Positions 1 through 8,772 of a stretch of DNA of 32,051 nt are shown here, piece after piece; the first letter of the stretch is position 1, and every line of letters begins with the position of its first letter. A program made the position numbers and the translations under genes. The DNA lies in the NCBI GenBank assembly GCA_024644725.1, contig JAHEHE010000030.1:1-32051 (forward strand), written 5' to 3'. The DNA comes from Flavobacteriaceae bacterium (GTDB lineage: Bacteria; Bacteroidota; Bacteroidia; Flavobacteriales; Flavobacteriaceae). The notes beneath the pieces are model-generated. The model saw only the letters and a list, made by a program, of their open reading frames with translations, did no database searches and had not been told where the DNA came from.

Positions 1-291
1 AAGGAAACAGTAAAGAAGTTTGAGGACTACTTGGTTTCTAGAGGTGCCGAAATGATTTGGAAAGAAGATTGGGGCCTGAAGAAGCTGGCTTATCCGATCC
101 AAAAGAAAAAGACTGGATTTTATCACATGTTTGAATTCAAAATTGCCGGTGAGCACATTGCCGCGTTCGAATTGGAATTCAGAAGAGATGACAGCATCAT
201 GAGATACCTGACGGTTAAACTGGACAAGCACGCTGCTGCCTGGGCCGAGAAGAGAAGAGAAAGAGTTAAATCAAGTAATCCTAAGAAGTAA
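1..291 (+). CDS. rpsF: 30S ribosomal protein S6, 5'-truncated by window edge
   Basis: Binds 16S rRNA in the platform of the small ribosomal subunit, as a partner of S18. The frame is open from base 1 ([15 protein letters not shown]...) with no start codon, so the N-terminal strand lies outside the window; the TTG at 31 is an internal Leu, not a start. The visible 96 residues carry the S6 pattern [19 protein letters not shown], the following [20 protein letters not shown] strand and a basic tail. The stop overlaps the rpsR start by one base (TAATG), showing translational coupling in an rpsF-rpsR-rplI operon. Identification is from family pattern and gene order; confidence is high. Confidence 0.97.
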   Translation, partial: KETVKKFEDYLVSRGAEMIWKEDWGLKKLAYPIQKKKTGFYHMFEFKIAGEHIAAFELEFRRDDSIMRYLTVKLDKHAAAWAEKRRERVKSSNPKK

Positions 292-587
292 TGGCAACAT
301 TAGAACAACAAGCTAAAGGAGGAAGCAAAGGAGAGATCAGGTATCTGACTCCTTTGGAAATCGATACGAAAGTAAAAGTCAAGTACTGCCGCTTCAAAAA
401 GAACGGCATCAAGTACATCGACTACAAGGATCCGGATTTCCTCATGTATCTGGTGAACGAGCAGGGTAAGATCCTTCCAAGGAGACTTACGGGTACATCG
501 CTGAAATACCAGAGAAAGGTATCTCAGGCGATCAAAAGAGCAAGACATTTGGCCCTTATGCCGTATGTCGGAGATATGTTGAAATAA
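291..587 (+). CDS. rpsR: 30S ribosomal protein S18
   Basis: Small-subunit protein of 98 residues that pairs with S6 on the platform of the 30S subunit. The S18 core is clear: a CRFKK segment near residue 33, then IDYKDPDFL, and the C-terminal signature [18 protein letters not shown] followed by the [10 protein letters not shown] helix. The N-terminal 15 residues are a polar, Gly/Lys-rich extension. Only one Cys (C33) is present, so this is a zinc-free form. The start ATG shares its A with the rpsF stop, and rplI begins 15 nt downstream. Typical of a Bacteroidota rpsF-rpsR-rplI operon with no ssb or priB between them. Confidence 0.97.
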   Translation: MATLEQQAKGGSKGEIRYLTPLEIDTKVKVKYCRFKKNGIKYIDYKDPDFLMYLVNEQGKILPRRLTGTSLKYQRKVSQAIKRARHLALMPYVGDMLK

Positions 588-602
588 AAACTGGATGATA
601 TT

Positions 603-1058
603 ATGGAACTTATATTAAAACAAGACGTTGCCAACCTCGGATTTAAGGACGATGTCGTCACAGTGAAAAACGGTTACGGTCGTAATTACCTGATTCCGCA
701 GGGTTATGCTGTGCTCGCTACAGAATCTGCCAAGAAAGTACTTGCCGAAAACTTGAAGCAAAGAGCTTACAAAGAGCAGAATCTAGTGAAAGAAGCCAAC
801 AAAGTAGCTGAAGCCATCAAGGCCCTTGAGATGAAGATTTCTGCAAAGACTGGAGAAGGAGACAAACTCTTTGGTTCTGTCGGTAGTGCGGACGTTGCTG
901 CGGCGCTTGCAACGGAAGGACATGAACTTGAAAAGAAATTCATCACGATCGCGGGTGGATTGGTCAAGCGACTTGGAAAATACGATGCGAAAGTAAGGCT
1001 TCACAGAGATGTGGTTGTAGACCTTCCTTTTGAAGTTGTTGCCGAAAAGCAAGCTTAA
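603..1058 (+). CDS. rplI: 50S ribosomal protein L9
   Basis: Large-subunit protein of 151 residues that binds 23S rRNA at the base of the L1 stalk. The N-terminal domain shows the L9 signature: MELILKQDV, then GYGRNYLIPQGYA at about residues 24-36. A charged connecting helix (about 45-78) leads to the C-terminal domain with KLFGSVGSADVAAAL and the LGKYDAKVRLH strand. Length is normal for the family. It closes the S6-S18-L9 operon and is followed within 30 nt by an intrinsic terminator. Confidence 0.97.
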   Translation: MELILKQDVANLGFKDDVVTVKNGYGRNYLIPQGYAVLATESAKKVLAENLKQRAYKEQNLVKEANKVAEAIKALEMKISAKTGEGDKLFGSVGSADVAAALATEGHELEKKFITIAGGLVKRLGKYDAKVRLHRDVVVDLPFEVVAEKQA

Positions 1059-1082
1059 GCTCGAATCAGATAAAAATTATGG

Positions 1083-1112
1083 AAAGCCCGATCATGTGAT
1101 CGGGCTTTTTTT
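1083..1112 (+). terminator. Intrinsic terminator of the rpsF-rpsR-rplI operon
   Basis: A perfect 12-bp stem (AAAGCCCGATCA at 1083-1094 pairing with TGATCGGGCTTT at 1097-1108) is followed by a T run to 1112. The strict count leaves a 2-nt loop; a 4-nt loop with one pair fewer is more realistic. It lies 25 nt after the rplI stop. Confidence 0.93.
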
Positions 1113-1155
1113 ATTTGAGGGATTTGTTGTAAAATTGAATTCACATTAGCCACGA

Positions 1156-2106
1156 ATGACCCCATTGAACCCTATGAATCCCAACATTGACATACCGGAG
1201 ATTCCAAACCTGATTCACTATGCGATCCCTTTTTTCATTCTGACGTTGATCATTGAGATCGTGTTGACGTCCAGGCGCCAGATGAAGTCGTACACGTTCA
1301 AAGATGCAGCGGCTTCCATCTCAATGGGCCTGGGCAATGTTATTATCGGGCTTTTCGCCAAGGCATTGGTTTTCAGTGCCCTGACCTATGTCTATCTCAA
1401 TTTTAGAATTTTCACGATACCTTTCGTGTGGTGGGCCTGGATACTTGTTTTGCTCGCGGATGATTTCTGCTACTACTGGTTTCACCGGATCAGCCACGAA
1501 AATCGGTTTTTCTGGGCATCGCATGTGGTGCACCACTCCTCACAACGATACAATTTGAGCACAGCCCTGAGACAGACCTGGACCGGAAGCTTTATGTCTT
1601 TTGTCTTCTGGCTGCCCATGGCTCTTGCAGGATTCCATCCGATTATGATTCTTGCGCAGATGTCAGTGAGCCTGCTTTACCAGTACTGGATCCATACCGA
1701 ACTCATCGACAAGATGCCAAGGTGGTTCGAGGCGATCTTCAATACACCCTCACATCATCGGGTCCATCACGCTACCAACCCGCAATACCTCGACCGGAAC
1801 CATGCCGGAATCCTGATCATCTGGGACAAGCTCTTCGGAACCTTTGAGCCGGAAGTTGAAAAACCGGTTTACGGCCTCGTGAAGAACATTGCCACCTACA
1901 ATCCGGTCAAAATTGCCCTTTTGGAATGGTACAACATGTTCAGGGATGCGTTTACCAGCAAGACTTCGTTAGCCAATCGCCTGAGGTATTTCGTCAAACC
2001 CCCGGGATGGAAGCACGACGGAACAGGGCAGGTCTCCTCAGATCTTCGCAAACAGTGGGAAGCCGCTATTGAGGATCAACATCCAGGATCAGCTGGACCG
2101 ACTTGA
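1156..2106 (+). CDS. Fatty acid hydroxylase / sterol desaturase family membrane protein
   Basis: Probable membrane-bound di-iron oxygenase of the fatty acid hydroxylase superfamily (316 residues), which uses O2 to hydroxylate or desaturate a lipid. The histidine clusters expected for the iron site are present: HRISH at 110-114, HVVHH at 123-127 and HHRVHH at 200-205, with an extra His at 180. Hydrophobic segments lie near 20-40, 55-100 and 140-180. The family covers sterol, carotenoid and alkylglycerol oxygenases, so the substrate cannot be told from sequence. A second in-frame ATG lies at 1174, and neither start has a clear ribosome site. The 3' end overlaps the convergent priA gene by 41 bp, with no terminator between them. 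The gene sits just after the rplI terminator and should have its own promoter. Confidence 0.85.
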   Translation: MTPLNPMNPNIDIPEIPNLIHYAIPFFILTLIIEIVLTSRRQMKSYTFKDAAASISMGLGNVIIGLFAKALVFSALTYVYLNFRIFTIPFVWWAWILVLLADDFCYYWFHRISHENRFFWASHVVHHSSQRYNLSTALRQTWTGSFMSFVFWLPMALAGFHPIMILAQMSVSLLYQYWIHTELIDKMPRWFEAIFNTPSHHRVHHATNPQYLDRNHAGILIIWDKLFGTFEPEVEKPVYGLVKNIATYNPVKIALLEWYNMFRDAFTSKTSLANRLRYFVKPPGWKHDGTGQVSSDLRKQWEAAIEDQHPGSAGPT

Positions 2107-4540
2107 ATTGTGGGATCGCCTGAAAGGTGCTTCGAACCTTCATAAGTTGACCTTTTGAGGCCTTCAGCGAGGCCCCTTTTGGAATTTTGAGTAGCAATGT
2201 CCGAATGTATTTGTTTCGGATACGGCTGATTCCGGGCGTCGTAGGCCCCAAAACTCTTTCCCCATAGATGCTGTGCAGAGACGTTCCCATCCATTTTGCA
2301 GCTTCTTCCACCTTATTGTAATCCCGATCTTTCAAGGTAATACGTATCAATCGCACGAAAGGCGGATATTCGAACTGACGTCGCTCCTCCAGCTGCTCTT
2401 TGAACATGCCGGGGTAATCGTGCAGGGACACCTGCTGCAGGATGACGTGATACGGGTTGAAGGTTTGAATCGCCACCTTGCCGCGTTCTGCCTTTCGGCC
2501 CGAACGGCCCGATACCTGAACCATAAGCTGAAAGGTGCGCTCATGCGCCCTGAAATCAGGGAAATTCAAAAGATTGTCCGCATTGAGCACGCCTACCAGG
2601 CTGACATTGCCAAAGTCAAGACCCTTTGTGAGCATCTGTGTTCCGACCAAGATGTCAACCTCATGCGACTGAAACTCGCGTAGCAATTTCTGATAGGCGT
2701 ATTTGCCACGTGTCGTATCGAGGTCCATGCGCGCCGATCGAGCCTGCGGGAACAAGGTTTGGAGCTCTGTTTCTATCTGCTCCGTACCAAATCCTTTTGT
2801 GTCTAGCGTCGGGCTGTCGCACGCAGGACAGACCGACGGTAGCGGACGACTGTGCCCGCAATAGTGACATCGAAGCTCATTGCTAAATTTGTGAAAGGTC
2901 AGGCTCACATCGCAATTCGGGCATTGGGGAGATACCCCGCAGGTCTTGCATTCCACCACGGGTGAAAACCCACGTCGGTTCTGGAAGAGAATGATTTGCT
3001 TCTCAGCAGCCAGGGCCTCCTCAACGAGTTTCACCAATCGATCGGAAAAATGACCTGACATTCTTTTCTTTCGGTATTTTTCCTTGATGTCGACCAGCTC
3101 GATTTCGGGGAGCATAATCTGACCGAATCGTTCCTGCAGCTCGACCAACCCGTATTTTCCTTCGCGGGTATTGAAATAGCTCTCGATGGAAGGCGTGGCA
3201 CTTCCAAGAAGAACCTTGGCTCCGTGCAAATGTCCCATCATGATCGCGGTGTCCCGGGCCTGGTAGCGCGGGGCCGGATCAAATTGCTTGTAGGAGGAAT
3301 CGTGTTCCTCGTCAACGATGATCAGACCCAGTTTATCAAAAGGCAAAAGCACCGAGGAACGGGCTCCGAGGATGACCCCGGTCTTTTCTTTCTTTGCGAG
3401 CAGGTTGTTCCAAACCTCTACCCTTTCATCAACCGAATACCGGGAGTGAAAAACAGAGATATGATCGCCAAAAAAGTTGCGCAATCGTTCTATGATGTGT
3501 GTCGTCAAGGCAATTTCAGGAAGGAGATAGAGAACCTGTTCACCCCGGTCGAGCGCATCGCGCATGAGTTTCATGTAAATCTCCGTCTTACCGCTGGAGG
3601 TCACCCCGTGCAGCAGGCAAACTTCGTGACTTTCAAACTCTTGATCAATTCTTTCAAGGGTATCCCGCTGAACCGGACTGAGCTCTTTCAGTCTCTCTTC
3701 CTCCTGGCTGAAGGACACGCGGTCCTCCCGAACCTCCTGCACCTCAAAAATTTGTTTCTTGATCAGAGCCTGAACCGAAGCGGATGTAACTTCCAGGTTC
3801 TTCTTGATCGATTTCAGGGGCAGCCACTGCTCTTTATCCAGCAACACGACATCCTGGCCGCTTGCCCTGAGACTAAAGAAGGACATCAGGGCCAATCTCT
3901 GCTGCGGAGCCCTTTCAAGCTCATCAAGAAGTTGGTGCATTTCATCCTCTCCCGCAAAATCAGGGTTGAGCCGCACATATTTGACCCACTTGGGCCGATA
4001 TTTCTCGTAAATCTCCTCCTTTACCTCCACGATGTTCTTCTCGATCATTTTCCTGACCAGGGGCAGAACACTTTTTCGCTCCAGGATTTTTCCGAGCTCC
4101 TCAACCTTGAGTTTGTTTTGATGCTCAAGAGCTTCCAGGACCAAAATCTCGTCCTGGCTCAGGTCATCAATTTCCTCGAAAGCTTCGCTCTTGTGGATCC
4201 ATGTTTCACTTTCGATCAGGAAAGCATTGGGCAGGGCAGCTCTCAGGACCTCGCCTAAGCTGCACATGTAATATTCGGAAATCCATTCCCAAAGGGTTAA
4301 TTGTCTTTCGGAGAGCACGGGTTCCTCGTCAAGTATCTGGTAGATTTCCTTTGCCTGGTAAGCGGTGGGCTCCTCTTGGTGGATCCGGTAGACAATACCT
4401 GTATAGATCTTCGAATTTCCGAAAGGGACAGCCACACGCATACCTGTCTTCAGGAAGGAGGCCTCTGCCTGGGTGATGGCATAGGTAAAAGCCTTTTCGA
4501 GAGGAATGGGTAATATGACATCCGTATAGAACACTGACAC
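2066..4540 (-). CDS. priA: Primosomal protein N' (replication restart helicase PriA)
   Basis: Superfamily 2 DNA helicase that recognises stalled or repaired forks and reloads the replisome. Seen in order, numbered from the longest frame (GTG at 4579): N-terminal DNA-binding domain (DVILPIPLEKAFTY; VPFGNSKIYTGIV), Walker A GVTSSGKT at 325-332, Walker B DEEH at 423-426, GSATPS at 459-464, eight zinc-binding cysteines in four CxxC pairs (544-587), and the C-terminal helicase lobe with TQMLTKGLDFGNV and QVSGRSGR. The frame stays open to GTG 4579, but that codon lies inside the upstream gene's terminator hairpin and would add a hydrophobic tail unlike PriA. I therefore prefer GTG 4540, with GTG 4534 an equal alternative. 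No frameshift is seen. The start remains uncertain; the identity does not. Confidence 0.95.
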   Translation of the reverse strand: MSVFYTDVILPIPLEKAFTYAITQAEASFLKTGMRVAVPFGNSKIYTGIVYRIHQEEPTAYQAKEIYQILDEEPVLSERQLTLWEWISEYYMCSLGEVLRAALPNAFLIESETWIHKSEAFEEIDDLSQDEILVLEALEHQNKLKVEELGKILERKSVLPLVRKMIEKNIVEVKEEIYEKYRPKWVKYVRLNPDFAGEDEMHQLLDELERAPQQRLALMSFFSLRASGQDVVLLDKEQWLPLKSIKKNLEVTSASVQALIKKQIFEVQEVREDRVSFSQEEERLKELSPVQRDTLERIDQEFESHEVCLLHGVTSSGKTEIYMKLMRDALDRGEQVLYLLPEIALTTHIIERLRNFFGDHISVFHSRYSVDERVEVWNNLLAKKEKTGVILGARSSVLLPFDKLGLIIVDEEHDSSYKQFDPAPRYQARDTAIMMGHLHGAKVLLGSATPSIESYFNTREGKYGLVELQERFGQIMLPEIELVDIKEKYRKKRMSGHFSDRLVKLVEEALAAEKQIILFQNRRGFSPVVECKTCGVSPQCPNCDVSLTFHKFSNELRCHYCGHSRPLPSVCPACDSPTLDTKGFGTEQIETELQTLFPQARSARMDLDTTRGKYAYQKLLREFQSHEVDILVGTQMLTKGLDFGNVSLVGVLNADNLLNFPDFRAHERTFQLMVQVSGRSGRKAERGKVAIQTFNPYHVILQQVSLHDYPGMFKEQLEERRQFEYPPFVRLIRITLKDRDYNKVEEAAKWMGTSLHSIYGERVLGPTTPGISRIRNKYIRTLLLKIPKGASLKASKGQLMKVRSTFQAIPQFKSVQLILDVDPQ

Positions 4541-4568
4541 GAAGCTAAAGTTTATCCACCTGAAAGAC

Positions 4569-4600
4569 AAAAAAAACACCTTCTAAAAAGAAAGGTGTTT
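4569..4600 (-). terminator. Intrinsic terminator of the ccsBA-gpx operon
   Basis: On the minus strand AAACACCTT (4600-4592) pairs with AAGGTGTTT (4582-4574), with a 9-nt loop, followed by an eight-base T run (4576-4569). It lies 27 nt beyond the peroxidase stop and just upstream of priA, separating the two transcripts. Confidence 0.88.
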
Positions 4601-4626
4601 CAAAGATTTGAATCTGATTTTTTGGA

Positions 4627-5247
4627 TCAGTTGCTCTCGATCCATTTGACGATTGAGGGATCTGTCGGAAGTGTTCGCGGCTCGATCACCATAGCCAGTT
4701 CTCCATTCCCATCGATGAGATACTTCTGGAAGTTCCAGGCCACCTCTGAATCCTGCAAGCCGTTCTTTGACTTTTCGGTCAGAAACTGGTACACCTGGTG
4801 TTTGTCATCTCCTTTGACCGAGATTTTGGACATCATCGGGAAAGTCACCCCGTAATTCTCTTTGCAAAAGGATGCGATCTGCTCATCTGAGCCGGGCTCC
4901 TGTCCGCCAAAATTGTTCGCCGGGAAACCCACGATCACAAAATCCTGATCCTTGTACTGATCGTACAATTTCTGGAGGTCTGCATATTGAGGAGTCAGGC
5001 CGCATTCCGAAGCCGTATTGACCACCATGACCTTTTTGCCTTTGAGGCTTGAAAAATCAAATTCTGACCCGTACAGGTCGCTTACTTTAAACTGGTAGAT
5101 ATTTTCTTTGTTCATTGCTTGTTCTTTGCTTTCAGCCATTTTCGATTCGGCTTGGTTCGATTCGGCCTTGTTCGACTCTGATCCTTTTTTGCATCCCACG
5201 GTCAAAACGAGAAGTGCAACGCCAAGGATCCCTATAATTTTTTTCAT
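4627..5247 (-). CDS. Glutathione peroxidase family lipoprotein (probably thioredoxin-type)
   Basis: Thiol peroxidase of the GPx fold that reduces hydroperoxides, here exported as a lipoprotein. Residues 1-19 form a lipoprotein signal with lipobox LTVGC (C19). Residues 24-43 are a low-complexity linker built on AES repeats. The catalytic domain has NTASECGLTPQY with peroxidatic C82, FPANNFGGQEPG, FCKENYGVTFP with the likely resolving C128, and WNFQKYLI. The usual FPCNQF cysteine is Ala, but the resolving cysteine known from thioredoxin-dependent GPx enzymes is kept; this favours reduction by a thioredoxin-like protein over glutathione (inference). The start lies 1 nt after the ccsBA stop, so the two form an operon, which suggests a role in envelope redox balance near cytochrome c assembly. 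Confidence 0.92.
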   Translation of the reverse strand: MKKIIGILGVALLVLTVGCKKGSESNKAESNQAESKMAESKEQAMNKENIYQFKVSDLYGSEFDFSSLKGKKVMVVNTASECGLTPQYADLQKLYDQYKDQDFVIVGFPANNFGGQEPGSDEQIASFCKENYGVTFPMMSKISVKGDDKHQVYQFLTEKSKNGLQDSEVAWNFQKYLIDGNGELAMVIEPRTLPTDPSIVKWIESN

Positions 5248-5248
5248 T

Positions 5249-8200
5249 TTACGCCTTGATTTTTTTATTATTATTCTTTCTGAAGTACTTGTTGAATTTG
5301 AAATAGGCCAGCACGCTCAAAATTACGGAAATTATCAGCCAGCCCCAAATCTGGTTCGGTACTTCAGCAGATTCACCCTGTGCATAAGAGTGAAGCCCTG
5401 AGAGCAGGTGATTGACGCCCAAATAGGTCATCAGGATCGAGGCAAAGGCAAATGTCGCGGCCACATTGAAGGTATATTTGCTTTTAAAACCGGGAACCAG
5501 ACGAAGGTGCAAAACCAGCGAATAGACCATGATGCTGATCAGGGCCCAAGTTTCTTTCGGGTCCCAGCCCCAGTAACGTCCCCAGCTCTCGTTGGCCCAG
5601 ATACCTCCCAGGAAGTTTCCTATGGTGAGCATCACCAGACCGATCGTCAACGCCATTTCATTTATCGCCGTAATCTCATCGATGGCCAGTCTCATTTTCT
5701 TCTTGTTCTTCTTATTGGTGAATCCGTAAAGGATCAGAGCCAGCATGCCCAGGACCATTCCTATGGTAAACGGACCGTAGCTGGCGACAATGATCGCAAC
5801 GTGAACCATGAGCCAATAGGAATCCAAAACGGGAACCAGGTTTCCGATTGACGGATCCATCCAGTTCCAGTGGGCCACCATCAGCAGCATGGAGGTCACA
5901 AACGTGGTAGCCGCCAAGGTAAGTGGTGACTTCCGGCCGAAGATGATACCAAACAGCATCGTTGCCCAGGAAACATAGATCATCGATTCGTATCCGTTGC
6001 TCCAGGGCGCATGACCTGAAATGTACCAGCGGATGCCCAGACCGGCGGTATGATACAAAAACAAGAGAAGAATGATCAGGGTGCTCAATTTGATAAGCAG
6101 ATTGATCGTCTTGTTCGATTTGAAGATGTTGACAATCACCACGATAAACATCAACAAACTCGCATACATATAGTAAGCGAAAAGGCTCTTAAAAATATCG
6201 TACTTGTTGTAGAAAAGCTCCAGTTCCACCTTTCTTTCAGTGGGCATCACTGCGGTTCCGAACTTGCGCTGGAACTGGTGGATGCTCTGCAGGTATTCAT
6301 TGGCAACTGTGTAGTCTCCACTTGAGGTCGCCCCAACCACTTCGCGTCCATACAATGGGATGATGTTGCTCACATATAGCGAATCCTCCTCTGAAAAACC
6401 GGCTTGAGGCACCTCCATGAAAGAGTACCACTTGTTGTTCTCGGCTCCCTGACGGGGAAAGAATTTAAATATGGATCCCCCCAGGGCACCGAACAAAAGG
6501 TTGGCCCTGCCGTCGACATTAAGAACGCTCTCTTCATATTTGTTTTTGATCTTTTTCTTGTGGGCCACAGCAACCGCATCGGTCAACTTATAGACACCTT
6601 CCTCGGTAAACAGATCAGCGAAACGCGCGTATTTCTGGTCATGCGGAATGCCAATAAGGTCGCGCAATCGCGTGTTGTCCGTTTTAATGTAAATGAAAGG
6701 AACAAAATACCAGGCTCTCGGATTCACCATCATGGAGAGCATGACCTGGTCTGCGTTCATGTCGAGATAGGTATCTTTTTTGCTCACCTTTCTCAAGAGT
6801 TCAGAAGCAAAGGTGTTCACCGGCTTCATGCGCCCACCTGCATCCTGGATCACAAGTTTTCCAAAGGACTCGGCGTGAACAGGATCCACCACCTGGGCAG
6901 CGATCACCGAATCGATTACCCGGTACTGATCGTTGTGCGTATGTTGAGGCTGTGTTTGTTGGGCTTGCGCCAGGGTGACGGTCAGCAGTATGGCGGCCAG
7001 GGCCTTGGTCCTTTTTTTCTCGATCTTTTTCAATACCTGTTTCAGACCTCCAAATCGGGTGTTTTTCTCAAAGAGGATCCATATAAGACCGGTAAACAGC
7101 ATAAAATAGCCCAGGTAGGAGGTCCAGGTTCCCCACTGGTCGTAATTGACCGAAAGAAAGGTCTGTTCCACCTCGCCCTGATCGTTGTAGCTACTCTGAA
7201 AGAATCGATAGCCTTTGTAATCCAGCACGTGATTCATAAAAATCCTGAAGTCAAACACTTTTTCATCGTCTATTACCGTAATCTCACTGGCATAGGACTT
7301 CGGGCTCATCGAACCTGGGTATCGTTCCAATTGAAAATCCCTCAGTTTCACCGAAAAAGGAACCTGGAACTGTTTGGATCCATAGCTGAGCCTAAAGTTC
7401 AATCCATCCTGCTCCATGATCACCGGGCGCTCGATCTGTAACGCGGCTCCCATGAGGGATACATTGCGACGCGTATTCTTGGTTACAACTTCCACCTCGA
7501 GCAAGTCCCTTGTGTTTTCATCCTTGTTACCCGAAACCATATTCATCTTCCCGCGAACTGGCGGCTGAGGAACAACGAATTGATTGTTCTCAAATCGATA
7601 CAGGGCCCGTAAAAAAAACTGCTGTACGGAATCCTTTTTCACGTCACCCCCACTCTGCGTCGCCATCACCATATATGTGCCATCCGATGGGGCCAGGATT
7701 TTCAAAGTATCATTCTCCGTGAATATATTGGTAGCTCCGATGGTTGGATTCTCAAATGAGATTAAGGTATTGTGCACGTTGATCGTCTGACCCGCCCTTA
7801 TATAATGGTCATGTCTGCCACCGCCTCCGGATTCGACAATTTTCAGATAGAGTTCGCCATCCTCTGAGGTTTGAAATTCTTCATACGCATTCGGGATGTA
7901 ATTCACATAATTGATCTCGACCGGGTCTCCTTTGAAATCAGTTTTTATTGAAAAGTCATTGCCCCCGCGAATAAAATCCAAAAACCGAGCTGTTCTGTAA
8001 ATGAAATTACTCGCGTCCCCATAGGTGCTGGCAAAGAGGTAATTTCGGTATACCGGTGCTTTTTGATCCTTACCATCATCGATAATAACATTGACATAAG
8101 CTTTCTCAGAAAGCATCTTGTTAGTCGTTTCACCTTCGTAAATCGGCATGATACCTTCGAAGCTGATATATCGGGTAATGGCTGCCCCAGCGATTATCAA

Positions 8201-8458
8201 AATAAACGAAAGGTGAAGGATGAGCGTGGAGATCTTGGATCGGGACCACAACTCATAACGCTTGATGTTTCCGATAAAATTGATCACGAAGAAGATCATG
8301 ATCAATTCGAACCACCAGGCATTGTAAACCAATGCTTTAGACGCTTGTGTACCATAGTCGTTTTCAATGAAAGTGGCCACACCCATGGCGGCGGCGAACA
8401 GTACGAAAAGGACAGAGGTAAACCTTGTTGAAAAGAGGAAATCAGTAACTTTTTTCAT
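5249..8458 (-). CDS. ccsBA: CcsBA-type fused cytochrome c biogenesis protein (ResB + CcsA)
   Basis: System II cytochrome c synthetase (1069 residues): exports haem and joins it to CXXCH motifs of apocytochromes outside the inner membrane. The N-terminal half is ResB/CcsB-like, with three membrane segments in the first 100 residues, a large periplasmic domain, and another membrane helix near 455-475. A basic linker and a short hydrophobic segment (about 490-508) lead to a second periplasmic stretch. The C-terminal third is CcsA-like with several helices, the tryptophan-rich haem-handling motif (SWGRYWGWDPKETWALIS, about 955-973) and flanking conserved histidines (ISGHAPWSNGYES, LMVHVA, LGVNHLLSGLHS). 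It is divergent from the multihaem cytochrome cluster at 8807, whose products it would mature, and is coupled to the downstream peroxidase. Fused CcsBA is usual in Bacteroidota. Confidence 0.95.
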   Translation of the reverse strand: MKKVTDFLFSTRFTSVLFVLFAAAMGVATFIENDYGTQASKALVYNAWWFELIMIFFVINFIGNIKRYELWSRSKISTLILHLSFILIIAGAAITRYISFEGIMPIYEGETTNKMLSEKAYVNVIIDDGKDQKAPVYRNYLFASTYGDASNFIYRTARFLDFIRGGNDFSIKTDFKGDPVEINYVNYIPNAYEEFQTSEDGELYLKIVESGGGGRHDHYIRAGQTINVHNTLISFENPTIGATNIFTENDTLKILAPSDGTYMVMATQSGGDVKKDSVQQFFLRALYRFENNQFVVPQPPVRGKMNMVSGNKDENTRDLLEVEVVTKNTRRNVSLMGAALQIERPVIMEQDGLNFRLSYGSKQFQVPFSVKLRDFQLERYPGSMSPKSYASEITVIDDEKVFDFRIFMNHVLDYKGYRFFQSSYNDQGEVEQTFLSVNYDQWGTWTSYLGYFMLFTGLIWILFEKNTRFGGLKQVLKKIEKKRTKALAAILLTVTLAQAQQTQPQHTHNDQYRVIDSVIAAQVVDPVHAESFGKLVIQDAGGRMKPVNTFASELLRKVSKKDTYLDMNADQVMLSMMVNPRAWYFVPFIYIKTDNTRLRDLIGIPHDQKYARFADLFTEEGVYKLTDAVAVAHKKKIKNKYEESVLNVDGRANLLFGALGGSIFKFFPRQGAENNKWYSFMEVPQAGFSEEDSLYVSNIIPLYGREVVGATSSGDYTVANEYLQSIHQFQRKFGTAVMPTERKVELELFYNKYDIFKSLFAYYMYASLLMFIVVIVNIFKSNKTINLLIKLSTLIILLLFLYHTAGLGIRWYISGHAPWSNGYESMIYVSWATMLFGIIFGRKSPLTLAATTFVTSMLLMVAHWNWMDPSIGNLVPVLDSYWLMVHVAIIVASYGPFTIGMVLGMLALILYGFTNKKNKKKMRLAIDEITAINEMALTIGLVMLTIGNFLGGIWANESWGRYWGWDPKETWALISIMVYSLVLHLRLVPGFKSKYTFNVAATFAFASILMTYLGVNHLLSGLHSYAQGESAEVPNQIWGWLIISVILSVLAYFKFNKYFRKNNNKKIKA

Positions 8459-8508
8459 CAGTGAATTTTAACTTCATTTCAGTCAGCGAAGTTACGAATT
8501 ATTCGATG

Positions 8509-8534
8509 AATGAGTTTCAATTGAAAGACTCATT
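8509..8534. promoter_or_regulatory. Nested dyad upstream of ccsBA
   Basis: AATGAGT (8509-8515) and ACTCATT (8528-8534) form inverted arms around a perfect 12-bp palindrome TTTCAATTGAAA (8515-8526). It lies about 50 bp upstream of the ccsBA start on the minus strand. A near-consensus -7 box, TAACTTCG (one mismatch to TAnnTTTG), lies between at 8494-8487. It may be an operator or overlap the -33 region; the function is inferred only from position and symmetry. Confidence 0.4.
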
Positions 8535-8597
8535 TTAAAGGTGTAAGAATCGGTCTCTGATATGAGCAAACGGATGAGTAAATTTTGCTCCTAATAA

Positions 8598-8613
8598 TGT
8601 GATCTATGTCACC
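8598..8613. promoter_or_regulatory. Candidate CRP/FNR-family site
   Basis: TGTGATCTATGTCACC matches the classic CRP spacing TGTGA-N6-TCACA at nine of ten conserved positions. It lies in the 348-bp divergent region, about 140 bp from ccsBA and about 195 bp from the hexahaem gene, too far upstream of the latter for simple class II activation. Which regulator binds, if any, is not known. Confidence 0.4.
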
Positions 8614-8744
8614 ATGTCTCGTGACGAAAATGTCGTTGTAAGGTAGCCGAAGTGTCGCCTAAAAATGTGAATATAATGATTCTAAATAACTATTTAATTG
8701 TTTTTCAGCATTTTAAAAAAATATTAAAATGACATTTATCATGA

Positions 8745-8772
8745 TTTAACTTAGTAACTCATGTTACTTTTA
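8745..8772 (+). promoter_or_regulatory. Putative promoter and operator of the hexahaem cluster
   Basis: A perfect inverted repeat AGTAAC-TCAT-GTTACT (8753-8768) overlaps TACTTTTA (8765-8772), which is one base off the Bacteroidota -7 consensus TAnnTTTG. A TTTA at 8745-8748 lies 16 nt upstream and could serve as the -33 element. The expected start of transcription would leave a 5' leader of roughly 25-30 nt before the ATG at 8807. A dyad between -33 and -7 would suit repression or a CRP/FNR-type factor. The rest of 8459-8806 is AT-rich with no gene seen. Confidence 0.45.

Noticed and set aside
1-1058. Missing ssb or priB between rpsF and rpsR
   Set aside because: The compact rpsF-rpsR-rplI order is normal for Bacteroidota and needs no special explanation.
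3224-4258. Long plus-strand open frame (344 codons) opposite priA
   Set aside because: It lies wholly antisense to the well-conserved PriA helicase core, has no recognisable domain and low-complexity composition typical of a shadow frame.
6404-7441. Long plus-strand open frame (345 codons) opposite ccsBA
   Set aside because: Antisense to the conserved CcsBA gene with no domain pattern; explained by codon bias of the real gene.
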